Origin: JBCFBK01 sp050173895
Lineage (GTDB): Bacteria > Bacteroidota > Bacteroidia > Bacteroidales > Prolixibacteraceae
Reading direction: 5' to 3'
Assembly (NCBI GenBank): GCA_050173895.1
Contig: JBFXKJ010000001.1
Span: forward strand, 12,969-76,968
Length of the DNA stretch: 64,000 nucleotides
Shown here in pieces: positions 27,155 through 35,348 of this stretch. A model generated the notes under the pieces. It searched no databases. It was not told where the DNA came from and was given only the letters and a program-made list of their open reading frames with translations. Position numbers and translations under genes: made by a program. The stretch's first letter is position 1, and each line of letters starts with the position of its first letter.

Positions 27155-27206
27155 ACGCATCGCGTCCCGGCGACTTCGCGTTTAAATCTATTTCCCTTGA
27201 ATTGTC

Positions 27207-28892
27207 TCATCCATCAAAGTTAAGATTAAAATGCGTACGGTTGTCGATAGCGGCAGGATAGCCTGCATCGGCATGGCGAAAAATTCCAAGGGCGGGGTCA
27301 TTGTGCAGGACCCTCCGCAAACAGCGTTCCGCACGTTCGGTTCCGTCGGCGACCACAACCATCCCTGCATGTTGGGAGTAGCCGATGCCCACGCCGCCGC
27401 CATGATGGAAGGACACCCAGGTGGCCCCGCCGGAGGTATTGGCCATCAGGTTTAACAGGGGCCAGTCTGAAACGGCATCCGAGCCGTCGGCCATTCCTTC
27501 CGTTTCACGGTTGGGGGAGGCTACCGACCCGCAGTCGAGGTGGTCGCGGCCGATGACAACCGGGGCTTTGAGGCGGCCGTTTTTGACCAGTTCGTTGAAG
27601 AGCAGGCCCGCTTTTTCGCGTTCACCCATTCCCAGCCAGCAGATCCGGCTGGGCAGTCCCTGAAAAGCCACCTTCGCCTGTGCCTGTGAAAGCCATTCTT
27701 TCAGGTGTTCATTCTCCGGAAAAGTCCTGATCAGCTCGCGGTCGGTGGTATAAATATCTTCCGGGTCGCCCGACAGTGCTACCCAGCGGAAAGGGCCTTT
27801 GCCTTCGCAGAAAAGCGGACGGATAAATTCGGGGATGAAACCTTTGTAATGAAAGGCATTTTCTTCACCGCCCCGGCGGGCAAATTCGCGCAGGTTGTTG
27901 CCGTAATCGAAGGTAACGCTTCCCCTTTTTTGCATTTCCAGCATAAAGCCGACGTGCCGGGCCATACTTTTCAGCGCCAGACCGCGGTAAGCAAGCGGGT
28001 TGCTCTTTCTCAGGCTGCGTGCAGCTTCGGGTGACAGGCCATGCGGAACATAACCGTTCAGCGGATCGTGGGCTGAGGTCTGGTCGGTGAGAATGTCAGG
28101 GATCAGCTTGTCAGCCAATAATTTTTCCAATACATCACCGATGTTTCCGACCAGTCCGACCGAGAGCGCCTTTCCCTTCTCCTTCGCTTCCAGTATCCAC
28201 CTGCATGCCTGCTCATAGCTGGCGGTCATCCGGTCAACATAGCGGGTTTTCAGCCGCTTTTCGATCCGCTGCGGGTCTACATCCACACCCAGGAAGCAGG
28301 CTCCGGCCATGGTCGCTGCCAATGGCTGTGCTCCACCCATTCCTCCGAGGCCGCCCGAGACGATCAGCTTTCGGTGAAGATTTCCGTTGAAATATTTTCG
28401 GCCGCATGCGGCGAAGGTTTCATACGTTCCCTGAAGGATCCCTTGTGTTCCGATGTAAATCCAGCTTCCCGCGGTCATCTGCCCGTACATGATCAGTCCC
28501 CGCGACCGGAGCTCATTGAAATGCTCCCAGGTAGCCCATGCGGGGACCAGGTTGCTGTTTGCGATCAGTACCCGCGGCGCTTCCGGGTGACTGCGCACCA
28601 GGCCTACCGGTTTGCCTGACTGCACCAGCAGGGAATGGTTTTCATCCAGTTCAAGGAGCAGCCGGATTATCTCTTTTACGGCTTCGGGATTCCGTGCCGC
28701 CTGTCCCGTTCCGCCGTACACGATCAGGTTTTCCGGATCTTCCGCCACTTCTGCATTCAGGTTATTCAGCAGCATCCGCAGGGGTGCTTCCGTTTGCCAC
28801 GAACGGGCATGAAGCCGGTTGCCGGAGGGTGCACAATAATGCGGATGCGATGCGTACTTTTCAATAAATTCCGAACTGTTCATGCTGCTCAT
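27207..28892 (-). CDS. hutU: Urocanate hydratase HutU
   Basis: A 561-residue urocanase, close to the usual bacterial length. Visible are YGGTGQAARNPEA, FNELRSRGLIMYGQMTAGSW, the NAD-binding SGGLGGMGGAQPLAATMAG, the active-site cysteine in LPSRICWLGMGER (Cys418) and the C-terminal CGSVASPNRETEGM and FHHGGGVGIGYSQHAGM. It hydrates urocanate to imidazolone propionate. The start overlaps the end of hutH by 32 nt, or 23 nt if the second Met is used, which implies translational coupling. Confidence 0.95.
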   Translation of the reverse strand: MSSMNSSEFIEKYASHPHYCAPSGNRLHARSWQTEAPLRMLLNNLNAEVAEDPENLIVYGGTGQAARNPEAVKEIIRLLLELDENHSLLVQSGKPVGLVRSHPEAPRVLIANSNLVPAWATWEHFNELRSRGLIMYGQMTAGSWIYIGTQGILQGTYETFAACGRKYFNGNLHRKLIVSGGLGGMGGAQPLAATMAGACFLGVDVDPQRIEKRLKTRYVDRMTASYEQACRWILEAKEKGKALSVGLVGNIGDVLEKLLADKLIPDILTDQTSAHDPLNGYVPHGLSPEAARSLRKSNPLAYRGLALKSMARHVGFMLEMQKRGSVTFDYGNNLREFARRGGEENAFHYKGFIPEFIRPLFCEGKGPFRWVALSGDPEDIYTTDRELIRTFPENEHLKEWLSQAQAKVAFQGLPSRICWLGMGEREKAGLLFNELVKNGRLKAPVVIGRDHLDCGSVASPNRETEGMADGSDAVSDWPLLNLMANTSGGATWVSFHHGGGVGIGYSQHAGMVVVADGTERAERCLRRVLHNDPALGIFRHADAGYPAAIDNRTHFNLNFDG

Positions 28893-30450
28893 TTTGAAAG
28901 TTCAACTGATGTTTCCCGGCCGTCCGGTTCAGGTGACTGATAATCTCCTTCGACTGGATCAGGCTGACGGCCCTTTCAATGTCTTCGTACAGGATGCGGT
29001 CGTTCTCATGAAAGGAGATGAAGCGGCGGATAAACTCATGCGCTGCGTCCACAAGAATTCCCGATTTCAGCGGTTTTCGGAAATCGAATCCCTGAGCGGA
29101 AGTGATCAGTTCGATGGCCAGTATTTTTTCAAGATTTTTCACGATGTGCAGGGTTTTCCGGGCGCTTATGGAACCCATGCTCACATGGTCTTCCTGCCCG
29201 AGTGCGGTTGGGATGCTGTCGGCGCTGGCCGGGAAGCACAGCGTTTTGTTCTCGCTGACCAGGGCTGCAGAGGTATATTGCAGGATCATCAGCCCGGAGT
29301 TCAGTCCGGTGTGTTCCATCAGCATCTTGGGCAGCCCCGGGACGGTTTCGGTCATGGAGAGGTAAATACGCCGGTCGGCAATGTTTCCCAGTTCGGCGGC
29401 GGCCAGTCCGGCATAATCGAGCGGCAGGGCGATGGGCTGCCTGTGAAAGAGTCCGCCGCTGATGGTTTTCTCTTCCGAAAATACGATCGGGTTGTCGGTG
29501 ACGGAGTTGATTTCGGTAGTGACGATCTCCTTCAGGTGGAGCCACGCATTCCGGGAGGCGCCATGCACCTGCGGAATGCAGCGCAGCGAATAGGGATCCT
29601 GCACCCGCGTGCAGTTCCGGTGCGATTCGACGATCTCCGAGTTCTGCAACAGTATGCGCATCCGTTCGGCAACATACACACAGCCGGCGTAGGGACGCAG
29701 GGTATGGAGTTCTTCATCGAAGCTTTTCACCGAGCCCATCATCGCCTCGAGGTTGATCGCGGCAATGATATCGGCATGATCCAGGCAGTTCTGCATTTTT
29801 TCGACGATCATTACCGCATGGGCGCTCATAAACTGGGTGCCGTTGATCAGGGCCAGCCCCTCTTTTGGCCCCAGCTCAATGGGTTGCATGCCCAGTTGCT
29901 GCAGGACTTCTGCGGCCGGCTTCATACCGTCGCCGCTGCAGACAGTGCCCATTCCGATGAGTGGAAGAAAAAGGTGCGACAGCGGCGCCAGATCGCCCGA
30001 AGCACCGACCGATCCCTGTTCCGGGACACAGGGGATGACGCCCTGATCGATATGCCAAATGATCCTCCCGAGGGTGTCGGGCGAAACCCCGGAGTAGCCT
30101 TTTGCCAGCGAATGCGCTTTCAGGATCAGCATCAGTTTGGCGATCTCTCTGTCGACCGGCTTTCCGACGCCAACGCTGTGGCTCATCAGAAGGTTGTACT
30201 GCAGCGTTTTCGTGTCCTGCTCGTCGATCCGGGTGGTACACAAAGGGCCAAACCCAGTGTTAATGCCGTAAACGATCCGGTGATTGCGGACAATATCGGC
30301 GATGATCCGGTGGCTCTGACTCACTTTTTTGCGTGCAGCATCTGTCAATACGCCTTTTTCAAGGCCGCGGACCAGCCGGATTGCCCTCCCAACAGTGAGC
30401 AGGTCTTCACCGTACCTAAATTCCTGAAGCAGACATTCTTTTTGCATCAT
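28861..30450 (-). CDS. hutH: Histidine ammonia-lyase HutH
   Basis: I start at the ATG at 30450 (MMQKECLL), giving 529 residues; the longer frame adds a stretch without homology. The MIO cofactor is made from Ala150-Ser151-Gly152 in GSVGASGDLAPLSH. Other family motifs are YGINTGFGPLC, LALINGTQFM, QDPYSLRCIPQVHGA and FDFRKPLKSG. HutH removes ammonia from histidine to give urocanate, the first step. It heads the hut genes and has a TonB-dependent receptor gene 147 nt upstream on the same strand. A 530-codon open frame runs antisense to it and looks like a codon-usage artefact. Confidence 0.95.
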   Translation of the reverse strand: MMQKECLLQEFRYGEDLLTVGRAIRLVRGLEKGVLTDAARKKVSQSHRIIADIVRNHRIVYGINTGFGPLCTTRIDEQDTKTLQYNLLMSHSVGVGKPVDREIAKLMLILKAHSLAKGYSGVSPDTLGRIIWHIDQGVIPCVPEQGSVGASGDLAPLSHLFLPLIGMGTVCSGDGMKPAAEVLQQLGMQPIELGPKEGLALINGTQFMSAHAVMIVEKMQNCLDHADIIAAINLEAMMGSVKSFDEELHTLRPYAGCVYVAERMRILLQNSEIVESHRNCTRVQDPYSLRCIPQVHGASRNAWLHLKEIVTTEINSVTDNPIVFSEEKTISGGLFHRQPIALPLDYAGLAAAELGNIADRRIYLSMTETVPGLPKMLMEHTGLNSGLMILQYTSAALVSENKTLCFPASADSIPTALGQEDHVSMGSISARKTLHIVKNLEKILAIELITSAQGFDFRKPLKSGILVDAAHEFIRRFISFHENDRILYEDIERAVSLIQSKEIISHLNRTAGKHQLNFQNEQHEQFGIY

Positions 30451-30597
30451 TCGCGTTTTTTTCAAAAGAATTAAGGTCACTCTGTCCCGTGCAAGGTAAA
30501 CTAATTTCCCGGGACAAAAAATGACAAAAAGAATGGTTTCAATTGCCTGCATAGGCGTCATGCGATGCAGAAGCGCAGGGGAAAGAGTTAACCGGAT

Positions 30598-32988
30598 CTA
30601 TTTATTTTGATTATCCAGGGTGTAGCTGATGGTAAACGACATATAGGGCATTTCCTTTCTCCATCTTTGTATGCTGAAGTCCCTACCGGTTGTGATTTCA
30701 TGGTATCGCTCACCCGAAAACAGATCGTTGAAAACCAGTGTGGTATTCCATCTGCCTTTTTCAAATAACTTTTTGATGGCCAGATTGGATACAAAATAGC
30801 CGTCCCGTTTTGTTTGCATGTTCTTCATAGGACTGGTATAAGCCACGTCCCATTTCAGCGTCCATGAACCCGAAAGCAGGAAGGTGTTGTTTAGCCGCGC
30901 ATGGCCTTTTAACTGCTCAATTTTCTTCTGGATATCTTCAAAGCGGATGTCCTGCCGGTAGTGGTATAAGGCGGAAGACAGGTTCATATTCCACCATTTT
31001 GCCAGATCCACGCCGGTCATTAATTCTACGCCAAGGCTCTGTGATTTTCCGACATTTTCGGGTGAGCGGACCAGCCTGTTTTCGGTTCTTGTTTGTGAAT
31101 AATGCTGAATCAGATTGGCGGTTTCCCGGTAGAAAACTTCACCCGATATAAAATCTTTTTCCCACGATTTTTTATATCCGGCTTCCCAGGCACCGGTGAA
31201 CGAAGGATTCAAGTCTCCATTTCCTTTGTAAACAGAATAGGGCGTTTCGTACTGTTCCAGAGGGATCAGACTCCAGTAATTCGGACGGTTTATCCGGCGG
31301 GAATATCCCATGTAAAGCTGATGTGTCTTGGAAATGCTGTACGTGAGGTGTCCCGACGGAAAGAAATCGTTATAATTCTTCTGTGCGGGAATAATTTTTT
31401 TCTGATTCCCTGCAGGATCGTAGCTGTAATCCGATCGTCTTTTCATGTATTCCGTGCGTATCCCAATCTGGAGCGCGAGTTTTTTCCAGTCTCTTTTCAG
31501 CGAGAGGTAAGCCGCGTAAATATCCTGCTTAAAATTGACCGACTGGTTTGCCGGTTCATCTGCAAACCTGGTGATGTTGCCTTTTTCGTCAAAGGTACCG
31601 CTCACCGAAGTCAGTTGAGGAATATGGTCGGTATTGACCTGAGCCCCTGTTTCCAGCGTGGTTTTTTCATTGAGGGGCAGGCTGTAGTTCAGTTTTCCTT
31701 CCACAACGATCTCGTTTTGCTCCGTACCCTTGTAACCCACCCGGTCGGTATGGGAATCATAGACTTTCGTATCGGTTTGCCGGTCGTGAAGGTCCCGCAA
31801 ATATCCTGAATAATTGATGTAAGCCGATAGCAAATGCGTCCGTTTTCTGTTGAATGCGTGATCCCATGTAAAGGTAGTGCCGATGTATCGAAAATCCATA
31901 TCGACCCGGCTGTCCAGTTCGTAGTCCAGGGAAGTGCCCGCCCCGCTTTCATCTGTAATCCGCTCTGAAGTAAGCCCGTTTTCGCGGTACACTTGCCTGG
32001 CTGTTTCGGGATAGATGTAGCCCGAAAAGTTGATGTAATCTTTGTCTGTCAGATCATAATTGAATCCTGTCTCGAAATAGGAATAATCTTTATACCGCTT
32101 GCCCGACTTGCCTGTTTCTGTTTTATAAGTCAGGCCGTTGTTGTCCGTCAGTTGGTTTTCGGTACTTTGATAGTCGGTCCAGACAAACCTGGACCATTGA
32201 CCTTGTACGTACCATCCGCTCTTTTTGCCCTTGTTGTCAACCGAAAAGTGCCAGTCATAGCCATTCCGGCTGTTCACTTTCATACTTGAATTGATAGCAT
32301 AACCTTCCATCCGGTTCTTCTTTAAGATAATCCGGATGATTCCGGCAGTTCCTTCAGCAAGATATTTGGCAGAAGGGTTGGTGATGATCTCTATTTTATC
32401 AATCTGGCCGGCGGGTAACTGCCTGAGTTTTTCCTCGCCGTTGGCAACGGGGTGCCCGTTGATATAGACTTTGAATGTCCCTTCACCGCGATAGCTCAGC
32501 TTTCCTTCAAAATCCAGCTGAACAGAGGGAACATTTTCCAGCAGGTCCATGGCCACCTCCGCACCGGGAAAGCTTCCCGCGTCGATCACTTTGCGGTCGA
32601 CCTGGTAACTTATCGAGGGTCTGGCTCCGGTGACCCTGATCTCATTCAGATTTTCGGTCAGCACCTGCAATTGGATTTCTCCCAGATCGCGGGTGCCCGG
32701 TTGCAGCAGAAGATTTCGGATCATCACCGGCTGGTAGCCGATGAAGCTGATGTTGAGACGGTACCTGCCGGTCGCGAGATTATTTATCCGGAAATCTCCC
32801 CGGGTGCCGGTAACCGCTCCGTCAACGATGGCCGAATCGCCTTCGTTATGCAAGGCTATGTTCGAATAGGCGATAGGTTCGCTGGTATGGCTGTCAACGA
32901 CCGTACCCCTGACCTGGCAAGGCTGAGCGAAAAGGTGATTCAGGCAACAATTAAGCGTAAGAAAAAAAGCAATAGTTACGTATTTCAT
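30598..32988 (-). CDS. TonB-dependent receptor, outer-membrane beta-barrel family
   Basis: From the ATG at 32988 (MKYVTIAFFLTLNC) the product has 796 residues with a signal peptide ending LFAQ. A carboxypeptidase-regulatory-like repeat follows (CQVRGTVVDSHTSEPIAY to GYQPVMI), then a plug (MDLLENVPSVQLDFEGKL, KIEIITNPSAKY) and a long barrel rich in alternating aromatic residues, ending FTISYTLDNQNK. It lacks the SusC length and has no SusD partner. The ligand is unknown. It lies upstream of hutH on the same strand, so it may feed or merely precede the histidine genes. Confidence 0.88.
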   Translation of the reverse strand: MKYVTIAFFLTLNCCLNHLFAQPCQVRGTVVDSHTSEPIAYSNIALHNEGDSAIVDGAVTGTRGDFRINNLATGRYRLNISFIGYQPVMIRNLLLQPGTRDLGEIQLQVLTENLNEIRVTGARPSISYQVDRKVIDAGSFPGAEVAMDLLENVPSVQLDFEGKLSYRGEGTFKVYINGHPVANGEEKLRQLPAGQIDKIEIITNPSAKYLAEGTAGIIRIILKKNRMEGYAINSSMKVNSRNGYDWHFSVDNKGKKSGWYVQGQWSRFVWTDYQSTENQLTDNNGLTYKTETGKSGKRYKDYSYFETGFNYDLTDKDYINFSGYIYPETARQVYRENGLTSERITDESGAGTSLDYELDSRVDMDFRYIGTTFTWDHAFNRKRTHLLSAYINYSGYLRDLHDRQTDTKVYDSHTDRVGYKGTEQNEIVVEGKLNYSLPLNEKTTLETGAQVNTDHIPQLTSVSGTFDEKGNITRFADEPANQSVNFKQDIYAAYLSLKRDWKKLALQIGIRTEYMKRRSDYSYDPAGNQKKIIPAQKNYNDFFPSGHLTYSISKTHQLYMGYSRRINRPNYWSLIPLEQYETPYSVYKGNGDLNPSFTGAWEAGYKKSWEKDFISGEVFYRETANLIQHYSQTRTENRLVRSPENVGKSQSLGVELMTGVDLAKWWNMNLSSALYHYRQDIRFEDIQKKIEQLKGHARLNNTFLLSGSWTLKWDVAYTSPMKNMQTKRDGYFVSNLAIKKLFEKGRWNTTLVFNDLFSGERYHEITTGRDFSIQRWRKEMPYMSFTISYTLDNQNK

Positions 32989-33382
32989 CCGAACAAAATT
33001 GATTTTTAACGGTCGGATGGAACTCGCATGAATTTGTTCATACGTGTTTGTGTTGATTGGCAAACATGCTCGTTTCATAGTCAGATTCCCGGATCATGAT
33101 CGTTAGGGTCATAAATCATTTTCAGGCGAAAAAAGACAGCTGTCTTTATCGGCTTTTCCGGTTAGTTACTTCCCCAAATCGAATGGATTGCTTTTATTTA
33201 TCAAAAGTCGGTTATATGTCGCCTGTTGCTAATTAAAAGCGCAACGAAAATGATATTTTTATTTCATGTAATAAAGTGCAAATGTCATTTATTATGATTT
33301 ATTTTTCTTTTTAGCGGATTTGATATATTTACACCAGTCCGGAGACAAGCGTGTTATAATAATGTAGTAATAATGATAACCC
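32989..33382. promoter_or_regulatory. Divergent intergenic region with a 16-bp palindrome
   Basis: The 394-nt gap between the divergent TonB-receptor and fucosidase genes holds no gene I can support. At 33132-33147 there is a perfect 16-bp palindrome (AAAGACAG/CTGTCTTT) and at 33092-33101 a 10-bp one (GATCATGATC), both possible regulator sites. TATATTTA at 33324-33331 is one base from the Bacteroidota -7 consensus and could serve the fucosidase gene, but I see no clear -33 partner. Confidence 0.4.
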
Positions 33383-35200
33383 ATGAAATACCGTCCAATT
33401 TTCAGGAAGATCACTGTTGTTTGTATGATAGCGTTGGCTAATCTTTCAGTTTCGGCTCAAAAAGAGGTGAACGGGCGTGCCCGCTGGTTTGTCGATTCGC
33501 GTTTCGGCATGTTTATCCACTGGGGCGTATACAGTGGGGCCGAAGGCTTTTGGAAAGGCGAGAAGCTCCGTTACGACAATGATTATGCGGAATGGATCTA
33601 TTACCGCAACCGCATCGCGAAAGACGAATACCTGACTTTACTCGATCGTTTCGATTGGGAGAATATCGATCCTGAAGAATGGGTGCTCCTGGCAAAACAG
33701 GCCGGAATGAAATATATAACCCTTACGGCCAAGCATCACGATGGCTTCGCTTTGTGGGACAGCAAAGTAAGCGATTATAACATTGCCCGTTACACCAGCC
33801 CAAAGCGGGATATTGTCAAAGAATTGGCAGCCGCCTGTAAAAAGCACGGATTGAAGATGGGCCTGTACTATTCGCACTGGATCGATTGGGAGCATCCCGA
33901 TGGTTGGGATCACTCCAAAGAAATTACAGGATTGAGTCCGGAACAGTACGATCGTTACTGGCAGGGAAAGGTGATTCCTCAAATGCGCGAATTGCTTACC
34001 AATTACGGCGAAATCAGCATGATCTGGTTCGATATGTGGATTCATCATTCTTCTACTGTGGTCAGTAAAAACCAGTTGATGCAGTTGAAGTCGCTGATCC
34101 GGAAATTGCAGCCGAATTGTCTGATCAATTCACGTCTGGGACTTTCGATTGAAGAAGACCCCGATATCGATTTTAAAACACTTGGCGACAATGAGCTGGG
34201 AAGCAAAAAAGAAGAATTTCCGTGGCAATCGCCCGGTACGGTAGCGCATTCGTGGGGATTCAGTTCGTACGAAGGCCAGTGGAGGTCGACCACCACCTTG
34301 TTGCAGTCGCTGATCAGTAATGTCAGCCTGAATGGGAATTTTATGCTGAATATCGGTCCCCGGGCAAATGGGGATGTGCCTTATGAAATTACTCAGCGCC
34401 TGCAGCAAATGGGCGGGTGGCTGGCTGTAAACGGAGAGTCGGTTTATGGCAGCGGCGCTTTCAGCCTGAATAAGGATCAGCACGAGTGGGGAAGGATAAC
34501 CTGCAAAACAGAAAAGGATGGCCGGACCACGCTTTACCTGCATGTTTACACCTGGCCGCTGAACAAGTCTCTGTGTGTAACCGGAATTGCCGAAAAAGCA
34601 AAAAAGGTTTATTTGCTGGCCGACAAGCAAAAATCTTCCCTTGCTTTTTCGTTTAACCAGGCTGTCACCAGGATTACGCTGCCCAACCGGCAGCCCGATC
34701 CTTTTGTATCGGTGGTGGTGATGGAATTTGATCATTATCCTGCTGTTTACGACAGTCTGGTAGCCGAAAGCACAGGTGGAGGATTTTCGCTAAGTCTGAA
34801 AAACCGGCTGAAAGCGTCAGGCGATTCGCTGATCCGGCCGGCCGAACGTTTTGGTTCGGTTCCGGCTCACGCAACTATTACGCAAAAAAGCACGTACCGC
34901 TGGCGCATTTCTGTTGACCAGCCCGGCCCCATGCATGCGGATGTTTCCTGCAATTTCCAGGGTAAATCGCCCGCGGGGACGATTATCGTCCGTAGTGCGG
35001 GAAAAGCCGTTCAATCGGTCATTCAGCCAACCGGGAAAACCGTAGGGGAGCCGCGCTCCGACTGGCAGATTGACGGCTTCAATTCGCAGCGGGTAGGAGC
35101 AATTTCGTTCCCATCGGCCGGTTTTTATGATGTTGAACTGGAAATCGTTCCCGGCAAAAAAGAGGAAGTTGGTTTCCAGTGGTTATGGCTGGGGAGATAA
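33383..35200 (+). CDS. GH29 alpha-L-fucosidase
   Basis: A 605-residue secreted enzyme (signal peptide ending VSAQ). The GH29 catalytic domain covers about 30-350: RFGMFIHWGVYS (His46), LTAKHHDGFALWDS (His118, His119), KHGLKMGLYYSHWIDW and the nucleophile in SMIWFDMW (Asp217). It releases terminal alpha-L-fucose. The region beyond residue 400 forms beta-rich C-terminal domains, the last part resembling carbohydrate-associated modules found after GH29 domains. It is transcribed away from the TonB receptor and converges with the GH92 gene, so it probably belongs to the neighbouring utilisation locus by function rather than by operon. Confidence 0.92.
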   Translation: MKYRPIFRKITVVCMIALANLSVSAQKEVNGRARWFVDSRFGMFIHWGVYSGAEGFWKGEKLRYDNDYAEWIYYRNRIAKDEYLTLLDRFDWENIDPEEWVLLAKQAGMKYITLTAKHHDGFALWDSKVSDYNIARYTSPKRDIVKELAAACKKHGLKMGLYYSHWIDWEHPDGWDHSKEITGLSPEQYDRYWQGKVIPQMRELLTNYGEISMIWFDMWIHHSSTVVSKNQLMQLKSLIRKLQPNCLINSRLGLSIEEDPDIDFKTLGDNELGSKKEEFPWQSPGTVAHSWGFSSYEGQWRSTTTLLQSLISNVSLNGNFMLNIGPRANGDVPYEITQRLQQMGGWLAVNGESVYGSGAFSLNKDQHEWGRITCKTEKDGRTTLYLHVYTWPLNKSLCVTGIAEKAKKVYLLADKQKSSLAFSFNQAVTRITLPNRQPDPFVSVVVMEFDHYPAVYDSLVAESTGGGFSLSLKNRLKASGDSLIRPAERFGSVPAHATITQKSTYRWRISVDQPGPMHADVSCNFQGKSPAGTIIVRSAGKAVQSVIQPTGKTVGEPRSDWQIDGFNSQRVGAISFPSAGFYDVELEIVPGKKEEVGFQWLWLGR

Positions 35201-35348
35201 TCTTGCATACTTGTTGTTTTAGAGCCGTTGAGTCTCAATATCTTCATTTCCGAGTATGGGATCAAATCGGTAAACTACTTTTTTTACCAACCTCATTTGG
35301 TTAAAGCATTGTAAACCAATTAGCCCTTTCATGACTTACTCCTGAATA

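Noticed and set aside
28882..30474. A 530-codon open frame antisense to hutH
   Set aside because: It lies wholly opposite hutH, shows no recognisable domain, and mirrors the codon pattern of the real gene. Similar long antisense frames occur opposite other genes here.
35201..35348. Terminator hairpins between the convergent fucosidase and GH92 genes
   Set aside because: Only 6-bp stems (GGTAAA/TTTACC and TTGGTT/AACCAA) with long loops are found, too weak to call.
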